Source: Syntrophobacterales bacterium (GTDB taxonomy: Bacteria; Desulfobacterota; Syntrophia; Syntrophales; UBA6807). From it: a stretch of DNA of 7,575 bases. Location of the stretch: the NCBI GenBank assembly GCA_021159265.1, contig JAGGSD010000388.1:1-7575 (forward strand), given 5' to 3'. The notes under the pieces are model-generated. The model worked only from the letters and a program-made list of their open reading frames with translations, was not told the origin of the DNA and did not search any database. The translations under genes were made by a program, and so were the position numbers. Every line of letters starts with the position of its first letter. The first letter of the stretch is position 1. This document shows positions 1 to 5,895 of the stretch, one piece after another.

Positions 1-21
1 AACTTTTTACAATAGAGTTAA
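1..21. repeat. Partial copy (right end) of a dispersed inverted-repeat element
   Basis: The first 21 bases, read as reverse complement, match the 21-base left end of the repeat at 7493-7513 at 15 of 21 positions, including the AAAAAGT core. They also resemble both ends of the complete element at 2372-2508. The rest of this copy would lie to the left of the window. The family assignment rests only on comparison inside this window. Confidence 0.45.
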
Positions 22-29
22 TGCTACTT

Positions 30-125
30 CTGTGGCGTTGATGTTTTGAACATTTGAATATTAGAAATTCGGATTTGTTTCGCATTTAGTGCTTCGTATT
101 TCGAATTTCCAGTTTATCTGGGTTA
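30..125. repeat. AT-rich TTCG/ATTT-rich non-coding repeat-like tract
   Basis: This stretch is built of recurring short words of the type ATTCGGATTT, TTTCGCATTT and TTCGTATTTCGAATTTC. It holds a perfect 8-bp inverted repeat, GAAATTCG at 64-71 and CGAATTTC at 102-109. No plausible reading frame crosses it. Tracts of this style are scattered between genes in various environmental bacterial genomes; that comparison is from memory and not tested. No function is evident. Confidence 0.45.
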
Positions 126-143
126 GGTATTTTGAGGATTAAA

Positions 144-195
144 ATCTGAGCCTGACGTAGAGGAGGATTTTGCGATTGAGAATCAGGCTGAAGAT
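144..195 (-). terminator. Weak candidate terminator after the acyl-CoA ligase operon
   Basis: AGCCTGA (149-155) pairs perfectly with TCAGGCT (183-189), and ATCT (144-147) pairs with AGAT (192-195) beyond a small internal loop. On the minus strand this hairpin begins about 40 bases after the beta-subunit stop and is followed by a short U-rich stretch. The 27-base loop and the short U run make it a poor intrinsic terminator, but it is the best candidate downstream of the operon. Confidence 0.25.
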
Positions 196-235
196 GGCCC
201 GAAGATGAGATGTATAAATGTGATATTTGTGATAC

Positions 236-922
236 TTATTTCTTGACAGACTCTTGTTCCAAAACAACCAGCGCATCTACGACAATCGGCTTTCCGTTCA
301 AGATTTTCAATGGGTTGATGTCGATTTCTTTTACTTCGTCAACTTCCATACCTATGCGGCCTACAGCAATCAGGATATCGGCAAGAGCCTCGCGGTCCAC
401 CGATGGCTTCCCCCTGAATGCATCAAGTATTTTTGACGCCCGGATGTCATTCATCATATCCATGGCATCCCACCTGCTCAAAGGTGCCATTCGGAAGGTA
501 ACATCTTGCAAAATCTCTGTAAATATTCCTCCCAGACCAAACATGACACATGGACCAAACTGAGGATCACGGGTTAACCCCACTACCAATTCACGATCAC
601 CTTTTATCATCTGTTGAACCAGTATTTCTCTTACGGAAATTTCCGGACGGGAAACCAGTCTTTGAAATGCCTCGCGAGCGTCTGCTTCATCCTTGATATT
701 TAATTCAATCAAGTCTAATTCAGTCTTGTGAGCAAACTCCTCGCCGGACGCCTTAAACACTACAGGATAGCCCATTTTCAAAGCTGCTGTCACCGCTTCT
801 TCTTCAGTGGTTACCACGGTTTCCTTCGTGATAGTAATTTCATACTTTGCCAGAAGTTGTTTCGATTCATGTTCTGATAAACACTCCGCACCCTTTTTCA
901 GGGCTTTGCTGATAAGGTCCAT
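236..922 (-). CDS. NDP-forming acyl-CoA synthetase (acetate--CoA ligase family), ATP-grasp beta subunit
   Basis: This 228-residue cytoplasmic protein is the nucleotide-binding half of an ADP-forming acyl-CoA ligase. The family interconverts acyl-CoA + ADP + Pi with acid + CoA + ATP. It is one ATP-grasp domain of normal length for a free-standing beta subunit. Visible landmarks are GYPVVFKASG (51-60) with the nucleotide-binding Lys57, His65 in AHKTE at the position of the relay histidine, RELVVGLTRDPQFGP (110-124), FGLGGIFTEILQD (128-140) and EIDINPL (199-205) near the C terminus. The usual glycine pair after the histidine (HKSDVGGV type) is replaced by HKTELDLI. Start: ATG at 922, five bases from a strong AAAGGAGG (928-935), which overlaps the alpha stop codon, so the two genes are probably translationally coupled. 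The acid substrate cannot be read from sequence. Confidence 0.9.
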   Translation of the reverse strand: MDLISKALKKGAECLSEHESKQLLAKYEITITKETVVTTEEEAVTAALKMGYPVVFKASGEEFAHKTELDLIELNIKDEADAREAFQRLVSRPEISVREILVQQMIKGDRELVVGLTRDPQFGPCVMFGLGGIFTEILQDVTFRMAPLSRWDAMDMMNDIRASKILDAFRGKPSVDREALADILIAVGRIGMEVDEVKEIDINPLKILNGKPIVVDALVVLEQESVKK

Positions 923-933
923 TAATTCCTCCT

Positions 934-2340
934 TTAAAAATGACCATCAGTGTCTTTCACCCGCCAGTAGTTCCGCAGCATCTGAAGCGCACGGACACTT
1001 TCAACTGGATCATTGAAAACGGGGAAGGTGCCAATTTTTTTGAACTCTTCAATGTAGGATCGTTCCGTGTGAAAACTGAGCGCTATGGGTTTCCCCGTTC
1101 GTTCACATATGTCTTTAATAATTTCTAGTATCCGTTCCGGTGAGCCAATGTTACCGCTGAATGCCTTTAACATCTCCTCATTATACATATACGAAAGAAC
1201 AATACCATCAATATCATCAAGTCTCAAACACGACTCAAGCGTATTAATCATTACTTCCATATCGTAAACATCGCCGAAATCCATCGGGTTAGTCATACGG
1301 ATTACACCGCCGCGACGTTGACTTTCAATTGTATCAAGAAGTTGCCGCGGCAACTCCGGACACTCAAAACCATACTTCTCGCAAAGATCTCCCAGCATAA
1401 CAGCAAAGCCGCCGGATGGAGATATTGCAACCAGTCTGTTTCCTTTCAGGGACGGCAGACTCAGCGCTTTGGCACAGACAGTCATGCCGTAAATATCGTC
1501 GACCCGGATAATGCCAGCCTGTTTTAAGGCGCCGTCAACAATACGATCATTATTCGAAAGCGCAGCCGTATGGGATTTGGCAACCGATGAAGCCATTTGT
1601 CCCCTATTGGATTTAAGAAAAACGATCGGTTTTTTTGATTTCTTTGCCAGTTTTACCAGCGCCCTGCCATGCTCGATACTTTCCAGATACATATGTACCT
1701 GTTTGGTGTCGTCGTCATTCATCAAATATTGCAATAAATCGATTTCATTAATGTCCAGCTTATTGCCGGCGCTGATAATCTTTGAAAATCCTACCTGTTC
1801 CTCTGTAAAAATGTGCGCGGCCTGCGTTGCTATTCCCCCGCTCTGGCTGATCAGACTGATATCCCCACTCTTGAACGATTGCGCCTGCAGTGGATTGAAA
1901 GGTGTGCACAGACCGGAGTTGGTGCATATTACCCCAATACAATTAGGACCGATGAATCGGATCCCATATTGCCTGGCCACGGATTGGACATCGCTTTCAA
2001 CTTGACTATTACTGCCATTAAGTTCCCTGAACCCACCCGAAGATATAACAACGTGACGAATCCCTTTGCGGCCGCAGATTTTCATTGTTTCAGGTATTAC
2101 CTTCGCCGGAATGAGGATAACCGCAAGGTCTATATCCATGGGCAAAGATTCCGGATCTGTGATAATTTCATATCCGGATACACTGCCGGGTCTTCTGCCC
2201 ACAGGATAGATATCCCCTTCAAAACCACCCGCCTGACAATTCAATATGATATTTTTAGCCAAGTTCTCCGGTGTATCTGTCACGCCAAAAACAACTATAC
2301 TGGATGGGTAAAAAAACTTTCCCATTTTATCTCTTTTCAT
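934..2340 (-). CDS. NDP-forming acyl-CoA synthetase (acetate--CoA ligase family), CoA-binding alpha subunit
   Basis: This 468-residue cytoplasmic protein is the partner of the ATP-grasp subunit encoded 11 bases downstream. Domains in order are a CoA-binding Rossmann domain (about 8-135, starting FFYPSSIVVFGVTDTPENLAKN and ending RFIGPNCIGV), a succinyl-CoA-ligase-like domain (about 150-290) and a third ligase-CoA domain (about 300-455, with SPSGGFAVMLGD and NPMDFGD). SQSGGIA (165-171), YLESIEHGR (218-226) and KSHTAALS (255-262) are family signatures. His257 in SHTAAL fits the histidine that is phosphorylated in archaeal ADP-forming acetyl-CoA synthetases. Start: ATG at 2340, four bases after GAGGAG (2345-2350); an internal ATG at 2325 lacks as good a site. 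In archaea and anaerobes such enzymes usually make ATP from acyl-CoA, but activation of acids is also possible; the substrate is unknown. Confidence 0.9.
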   Translation of the reverse strand: MKRDKMGKFFYPSSIVVFGVTDTPENLAKNIILNCQAGGFEGDIYPVGRRPGSVSGYEIITDPESLPMDIDLAVILIPAKVIPETMKICGRKGIRHVVISSGGFRELNGSNSQVESDVQSVARQYGIRFIGPNCIGVICTNSGLCTPFNPLQAQSFKSGDISLISQSGGIATQAAHIFTEEQVGFSKIISAGNKLDINEIDLLQYLMNDDDTKQVHMYLESIEHGRALVKLAKKSKKPIVFLKSNRGQMASSVAKSHTAALSNNDRIVDGALKQAGIIRVDDIYGMTVCAKALSLPSLKGNRLVAISPSGGFAVMLGDLCEKYGFECPELPRQLLDTIESQRRGGVIRMTNPMDFGDVYDMEVMINTLESCLRLDDIDGIVLSYMYNEEMLKAFSGNIGSPERILEIIKDICERTGKPIALSFHTERSYIEEFKKIGTFPVFNDPVESVRALQMLRNYWRVKDTDGHF

Positions 2341-2371
2341 ACCGCTCCTCGTAAAATATAATTTCTCAAGT

Positions 2372-2508
2372 TTGATGGACTCGCAAAAAATCGCCGCTCC
2401 GGTGAAAAACGGAATCCAGATGGTATGTAACTACTTGAAAATACTGGATTCCGACTTTCGCCGGAATGACGAAAAATGGTGTTTTCTGACTTTTTATGAC
2501 TTTGTCAA
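2372..2508. repeat. Complete 137-bp miniature inverted-repeat element with long internal hairpin
   Basis: The ends are imperfect 21-base terminal inverted repeats, 2372-2392 against 2488-2508, identical at 14 of 21 positions and bounded by TTGA...TCAA. Inside lies a long hairpin. CGGAATCCAG (2410-2419) pairs perfectly with CTGGATTCCG (2444-2453). After two mismatches, ten further pairs (one G-T wobble) join 2398-2407 to 2456-2465. The element encodes no protein. It sits just upstream of the acyl-CoA ligase alpha gene, so any transcript from farther upstream carries this hairpin in its leader. The structure is MITE-like or REP-like; no transposase is present, so movement in trans is an inference. 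Confidence 0.65.
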
Positions 2509-2711
2509 GTTTGATAAAGTTTTTAGTAAATACGGGGTTGCGTATATACCATGTACTATTACGAAACAGCTTATAATTAAATGATAAATACAGCTACTTT
2601 GCCTTTTTTATTTGAAGATCTTTGTTCTGAAGGAACAAATAGCGGATTGGCACACAAAATAGCAATTCGACCTGCACCTAACAAAGGGCTGCTCAGTTTC
2701 TCGTGTTGCGG

Positions 2712-2740
2712 TTTCTACCAACTTGTTTATGAATTGTCAA
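2712..2740 (-). promoter_or_regulatory. Candidate sigma-70-type promoter for the acyl-CoA ligase operon
   Basis: On the minus strand a perfect -35 box TTGACA (2735-2740) is followed after 17 bases by TAGAAA (2712-2717), which matches the TATAAT consensus at four of six positions. Transcription would begin near 2705 and give a leader of about 365 bases that includes the inverted-repeat element. The -10 box is mediocre and the sequence is AT-rich, so a chance match is quite possible. No better promoter was found closer to the alpha gene. Confidence 0.3.
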
Positions 2741-2794
2741 CACTAAAGATTCCTAACTTAGACAAGCCGAAGCCAGACAAGATATATTTTTATC

Positions 2795-2818
2795 ACGAAA
2801 ATACGAAGATACGAAAAA
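2795..2818. repeat. Three tandem 8-base units (ACGAAAAT-like)
   Basis: ACGAAAAT, ACGAAGAT and ACGAAAAA follow each other directly at 2795-2802, 2803-2810 and 2811-2818, differing by one or two bases. The array lies about 25 bases beyond the cfa stop codon. It is short, and no function is apparent. Confidence 0.4.
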
Positions 2819-2843
2819 GAAAATTTAATTTCGCGCGTTCTTT

Positions 2844-3956
2844 TTACGCTTTAAAATTCCAACCGCCTTTCAAGCCTTTTTTCGAAAGGACTATCTGCCA
2901 TAATTGATTCTTACGTGCCCGAAATGATCCCGCACTGGCAAGTAAATAATACTTCCACATACGATAGAAGCGCTCATCATAGATATGTTTTATCTTATTC
3001 CAGTTTTCATCAAAGTTTTTAAACCATGCCATTAAAGTCCTGTCATAGTCCGCACCGTAATTCTGCCAATCCTCCACAACAAATAAGCCCTCAAAAGATG
3101 TTGCAAGTTGTTTTATTGAAGGTATCATGCCATTCGGGAAAATATATTTTTCAATCCAGGGATCGCAATTTTTAACTGACTTATTGCCGCCTATGGTATG
3201 CAAAAGGAATAATCCGCCATCCTTCAGGCAACGGTGAACAACTTTCATGAACGTTCGATAATTCTTTTGACCGACATGCTCAATCATACCCACAGAGACG
3301 ACGTGATCAAATTTCTCATCAAGATCCCGATAATCCTGTAATCTTACCTCTACAGGAAGCCCTTTGCACTGTTCACTTCCCAGTTTTACCTGTTCTTTTG
3401 AAACAGTAACGCCGGTGACTTCAGCGCCATATTTCTCAGCGGCATACTTGGCAAAACTAGCCCACCCACACCCGATGTCGAGAACCTTCATCCCCTTTTT
3501 CAGGTTTATTTTTCTGGCGATGAGATCCAGTTTCGCTTCCTGCGCCTGATCAAGTGTCCCGGCACCTTTCCAATATGCGCAAGAGTAAGCCATACGTTTA
3601 TCAAGCATTAATTTATATAGCTCGTTTCCGATATCATAATGGCGCTCACCGATATAAAATGCCCTCGACTTCCTCTGCAGATTGAGAAAACTTGCACGAA
3701 GATGCTGGATGAGAACTTTCCAGTTTCTGACTTTTTCATCCAATTCCGCAGACAGGATCTTATAAAAAAACTCATCGAGGGCATAACAATCCCACCAGCC
3801 ATCCATGTAAGACTCTCCAAGGCCCAAGGAACCCTGAGAAAGAACTCTCCGGTATAATTCTTTATTGTGGACTTCGATATCCCACGGTCGGGAACCATTA
3901 ATCCGTACATCTGCAGAAATAAGAAGTCTTTCTATTTGTTCTTTGAAGTGTTCCAT
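2844..3956 (-). CDS. cfa: Cyclopropane-fatty-acyl-phospholipid synthase
   Basis: Cfa transfers a methylene group from S-adenosylmethionine to cis double bonds of acyl chains in membrane phospholipids, making cyclopropane fatty acids. The 370-residue protein is close to the 382 residues of the E. coli enzyme and collinear with it. It has an N-terminal domain (SLGLGESYMDGWW near 43-55), the linker motif HYDIGNELY (106-114) and the SAM-binding motif VLDIGCGWASF (158-168). Residues equivalent to the E. coli bicarbonate/active-site set are present: Cys126 in YSCAYW, Glu226 in MIEHVG, His253 in LLHTIG and Tyr304 in GADYD. The non-essential E. coli Cys354 is Ser341 here. Start: ATG at 3956 is preferred. 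An in-frame TTG at 3965 would add three residues, and neither has a clear Shine-Dalgarno. It has its own promoter and is divergent from the trp operon; in many bacteria cfa responds to stationary phase or stress. Confidence 0.95.
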   Translation of the reverse strand: MEHFKEQIERLLISADVRINGSRPWDIEVHNKELYRRVLSQGSLGLGESYMDGWWDCYALDEFFYKILSAELDEKVRNWKVLIQHLRASFLNLQRKSRAFYIGERHYDIGNELYKLMLDKRMAYSCAYWKGAGTLDQAQEAKLDLIARKINLKKGMKVLDIGCGWASFAKYAAEKYGAEVTGVTVSKEQVKLGSEQCKGLPVEVRLQDYRDLDEKFDHVVSVGMIEHVGQKNYRTFMKVVHRCLKDGGLFLLHTIGGNKSVKNCDPWIEKYIFPNGMIPSIKQLATSFEGLFVVEDWQNYGADYDRTLMAWFKNFDENWNKIKHIYDERFYRMWKYYLLASAGSFRARKNQLWQIVLSKKGLKGGWNFKA

Positions 3957-4043
3957 TTCCAGCAAAGACTCAGCTTAAAAGACACATCAGATAATTTCCG
4001 GTAAGTTAAGTGGAAATAGGATTTCATGATCTTTTGCGGAAAA

Positions 4044-4072
4044 ACTATAACGGCCTGCTTCCGAGTTGTCAA
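4044..4072 (-). promoter_or_regulatory. Promoter of cfa, near-consensus sigma-70 type
   Basis: On the minus strand TTGACA (4067-4072), 17 bases and TATAGT (4044-4049) form an almost perfect housekeeping promoter. Transcription would start near 4037, giving a 5' leader of about 80 bases before the cfa ATG. It lies back-to-back with the trp promoter, with only about 36 bases between the two -35 boxes. Confidence 0.7.
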
Positions 4073-4108
4073 TCTTAAAAAAGAAATTCAGAAAAAGTAA
4101 ATTAGATA

Positions 4109-4137
4109 TTGACACAATTTTGAAATTCTGTTAATAG
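4109..4137 (+). promoter_or_regulatory. Promoter of the trp operon
   Basis: A perfect -35 box TTGACA (4109-4114) is followed by an imperfect -10 region around 4130-4137. GTTAAT gives a 15-base spacer, TTAATA 16 and TAATAG 17; I cannot choose between them. The predicted start near 4142 lies about 18 bases before the leader-peptide ATG, as expected for an attenuated operon. AATTT and AAATT at 4116-4127 form a small palindrome in the spacer, but nothing resembles a recognised Trp-repressor operator. Confidence 0.6.
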
Positions 4138-4160
4138 ACCGGAAAATTTGAGTAACGGGT

Positions 4161-4241
4161 ATGAAAATGAAGTGTTTTATCTCAAGGACAAATAACTGGT
4201 GGTGGTGGCAAAATTCAATAAGGAGATTTGTCTACCGCTGA
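4161..4241 (+). CDS. trpL: trp operon leader peptide
   Basis: This 26-codon reading frame begins MKMKCFISRTNN, continues with four consecutive Trp codons (TGG x4, 4197-4208) and ends in FVYR and a TGA at 4239-4241. A run of Trp codons just before overlapping hairpins and terminators, upstream of trpE, is diagnostic of ribosome-mediated attenuation. When charged tRNA-Trp is scarce the ribosome stalls on these codons; otherwise it reaches the stop codon, which lies inside segment 2 of the attenuator and covers it. The peptide itself probably has no further role. The ribosome binding site is weak (TTGAG at 4148-4152, eight bases before the ATG). A second in-frame ATG at 4167 is possible. Confidence 0.9.
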   Translation: MKMKCFISRTNNWWWWQNSIRRFVYR

Positions 4242-4273
4242 ATTCTTAAATTAAACAGATAGTAAGCCGTGGA
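4197..4273 (+). promoter_or_regulatory. Attenuator segments 1-3: pause hairpin and antiterminator
   Basis: Segment 1, inside the Trp codons (GTGGTGG, 4202-4208), pairs with segment 2 (CTACCGC, 4232-4238) over seven positions including two wobbles. Segment 2 (TCTACCGCT, 4231-4239) can instead pair with segment 3 (AGCCGTGGA, 4265-4273) at eight of nine positions, with one C-C mismatch and one G-U pair. Segment 3 is also the 5' arm of terminator 1, so the structures are mutually exclusive. A ribosome stalled on the Trp codons hides segment 1 but leaves segment 2 free, favouring the 2:3 antiterminator. A ribosome at the stop codon hides segment 2, favouring termination. Pairings were worked out by eye without free-energy calculation. 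Confidence 0.75.
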
Positions 4274-4309
4274 AATCTCACTGAATGTCCACGGCTTTTT
4301 CTTTTTTTA
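4264..4309 (+). terminator. Attenuator terminator 1 (segments 3:4)
   Basis: A perfect 10-bp stem joins 4264-4273 (AAGCCGTGGA) and 4288-4297 (TCCACGGCTT) across a 14-base loop. It is followed by a T-rich run to 4308 broken by a single C, a textbook intrinsic terminator. Its 5' arm competes with the 2:3 antiterminator, and its 3' arm can pair with the next terminator. Confidence 0.9.
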
Positions 4310-4326
4310 CTACCAACTTAACATGC

Positions 4327-4358
4327 AAAAAGGCCGTGAATTACCACGGCCTTTTTTT
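4327..4358 (+). terminator. Attenuator terminator 2 (segments 5:6)
   Basis: A perfect 12-bp stem joins 4327-4338 (AAAAAGGCCGTG) and 4345-4356 (CACGGCCTTTTT) over a 6-base loop, with seven T residues at 4352-4358. It lies between terminator 1 and trpE, so the operon must pass two strong terminators. The A-run on the 5' side would also let it work on the opposite strand, but no minus-strand transcript is expected here. It shares the GCCGTG/CCACGGC core with terminator 1, which suggests duplication or selected cross-pairing. Confidence 0.9.
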
Positions 4359-4385
4359 ATTTTAAAAGCAGAGGAAAATTGATCA

Positions 4386-5882
4386 ATGTACTATCCATCG
4401 TTTGACACTTTCGAAAAACTGGCAAGAGAGGGAAACCTGATCCCTGTTTACAGGGATGTCCTGGCCGACATGGAAACACCTGTCTCAGCTCTCATGAAAC
4501 TGCGCTCCGAATCTCACGTCTTTCTTCTGGAAAGCGTGGAAGGGGGTGAAAAATGGGGACGCTATACTTTTCTTGGCTCAGACCCCCGCGTGATTTTCAG
4601 GGTAAAAGGCGAGGATGTTCTGATCCAGAAAAACAGAAACGTTGAACGCCATAAGCACGCCGGAGATCCATTGAAGTTTCTGAAGGATTTAATGAAACGT
4701 TACCAACCCGTTCCAGTAGAAGGTCTCCCACGGTTTTATGGCGGTGCAGTAGGATTTCTCGGTTACGACATGGTGCGATATTTTGAAAGGCTTCCCGCCG
4801 GGGCTGCGGATGATTTAAATACCGATGATGCCGCATTCCTCATAACCGATACTCTGATGATCTTTGACAATGTCCGGCACACCATCAAGGTGGCGACCTG
4901 TGCATTCACCGAAGATGAAGAAGATCTTCGCTCTCTTTATAAAAAAAGTATCAAAAAAATCGAAGAAATAATAGGAATGCTAAAGGCTCCGCTGAAGGGG
5001 AAAGATCACCCTCAAAAGGGAGAAAGCAGTGTTTCTCTTCAATCCAACATGACGCCGGACGAGTATAAGGCCATTGTAAGAAAGGCCAGGGAATACATCG
5101 TTGCCGGCGATATAATCCAGGTTGTCCTCTCGCAACGGTTCCAAGGCAGAAATGACATGGATCCCATAGATCTCTACAGGGCTCTTCGCTATATCAATCC
5201 CTCGCCATATCTTTTTTACCTGAAGATCGATGATCTCATCCTCATCGGGTCTTCCCCAGAAGTTATGGTCCGTCTTGAAGAAGGGGTCGTGGAACTCAGA
5301 CCCATTGCCGGAACGAGAAAAAGGGGGAAAAATGAACAGGAAGACAGGGATCTTGCCGATGAGCTTCTGCAGGACTCAAAGGAGAGGGCGGAACATGTCA
5401 TGCTCGTTGATCTGGGAAGAAACGATCTGGGAAGGATTGCACGGATCGGCAGCGTTCAGGTTAATCAACTGATGGTTGTAGAACGGTATTCCCACGTCAT
5501 GCACCTTGTATCAAATATCCAGGCTCAATTAGCCCGGGACAAAGACTGTTTCGATGTCCTGAAAGCCACCTTTCCGGCAGGTACCCTGTCGGGAGCGCCG
5601 AAGATCAGAGCTATGGAAATCATCGATGATCTGGAACAGACACGGAGGGGACCATACGGGGGTGCAGTCGGTTACTTCAGTTTCACAGGTAATATGGATC
5701 TGTGCATTACCATAAGAACCATTGTGGTCAAGGATGGGAAAATTTCCATTCAGGTGGGTGCTGGAATTGTCGCAGATTCCGATCCCGATGCGGAATATGA
5801 GGAAACCGTCAATAAGGCCGAGGGAATGATGCAGGCCATCCAGCTGGCTGCATCGGAGTTTGAAATAACCAAAAATTTTTAA
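4386..5882 (+). CDS. trpE: Anthranilate synthase component I
   Basis: TrpE converts chorismate to anthranilate, taking ammonia from the glutaminase TrpG; this is the first committed step of tryptophan synthesis. At 498 residues it has normal length. The N-terminal domain (about 15-160) holds LLES (47-50), the segment that binds feedback-inhibiting tryptophan in well-studied homologues. The C-terminal chorismate-binding domain (about 222-490) shows NPSPYLFYL (271-279), PIAGTRKRG (306-314), RAEHVMLVDLGRNDLGR (334-350), FPAGTLSGAPKIRAMEII (396-413) and GAGIVADSDPDAEYEET (458-474). NPSPY and LLES make feedback-sensitive TrpE more likely than the folate enzyme PabB. Start: ATG at 4386, nine bases after AGAGGAA (4370-4376). 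Expression is controlled by the upstream leader with two terminators. Confidence 0.97.
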   Translation: MYYPSFDTFEKLAREGNLIPVYRDVLADMETPVSALMKLRSESHVFLLESVEGGEKWGRYTFLGSDPRVIFRVKGEDVLIQKNRNVERHKHAGDPLKFLKDLMKRYQPVPVEGLPRFYGGAVGFLGYDMVRYFERLPAGAADDLNTDDAAFLITDTLMIFDNVRHTIKVATCAFTEDEEDLRSLYKKSIKKIEEIIGMLKAPLKGKDHPQKGESSVSLQSNMTPDEYKAIVRKAREYIVAGDIIQVVLSQRFQGRNDMDPIDLYRALRYINPSPYLFYLKIDDLILIGSSPEVMVRLEEGVVELRPIAGTRKRGKNEQEDRDLADELLQDSKERAEHVMLVDLGRNDLGRIARIGSVQVNQLMVVERYSHVMHLVSNIQAQLARDKDCFDVLKATFPAGTLSGAPKIRAMEIIDDLEQTRRGPYGGAVGYFSFTGNMDLCITIRTIVVKDGKISIQVGAGIVADSDPDAEYEETVNKAEGMMQAIQLAASEFEITKNF

Positions 5883-5895
5883 TGGAGAAAAAGAT

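Larger units (their letters stand above)
2509..2843. other. Intergenic region without a convincing gene
   Basis: Open frames here are short, AT-rich and start without ribosome binding sites. The longest plus-strand one (2581-2907) runs into the 3' end of cfa in antisense and reads as random sequence. The region separates cfa from the acyl-CoA ligase operon, both on the minus strand. It contains a candidate minus-strand promoter and a small tandem repeat, listed separately, plus a local repetition of GACAAG at 2761-2766 and 2776-2781. No RNA gene was recognised. Confidence 0.6.

Noticed and set aside
210..563. Plus-strand frame starting with a CxxC motif (MYKCDICD), possibly a zinc-ribbon protein
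   Set aside because: Only the first 26 bases lie outside the beta-subunit gene. The rest is antisense to a well-conserved ATP-grasp domain, and no further Cys pair or recognisable domain follows.
2355..2360. TATATT as a -10 box for the acyl-CoA ligase alpha gene
   Set aside because: It would place the transcription start in the Shine-Dalgarno itself, and no -35 box is found 16-18 bases upstream.
1511..2361. Long antisense frames (1511-2005 and 1813-2361) opposite the alpha subunit
   Set aside because: The minus-strand frame carries all the family motifs across this interval; the plus-strand frames are mirror open frames without recognisable domains.
2372..2584. Short plus-strand open frame, 70 codons
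   Set aside because: It lies almost wholly in the inverted-repeat element and AT-rich spacer, with no ribosome binding site or protein-like pattern.
2581..2907. Plus-strand open frame, 108 codons, as a possible hypothetical gene
   Set aside because: It has no Shine-Dalgarno, overlaps the cfa 3' end in antisense and contains the ACGAAAAT octamers; the composition looks non-coding.
4109..4160. Trp-repressor operator in the trp promoter
   Set aside because: Only a generic AT palindrome (4116-4127) is present and nothing matches a known TrpR site; attenuation alone explains the visible control.
4142..4385. T-box or tryptophan-binding riboswitch in the trp leader
   Set aside because: The leader peptide with four Trp codons and the competing hairpins fit ribosome-mediated attenuation, and the short leader has no room for the large conserved T-box stem I.
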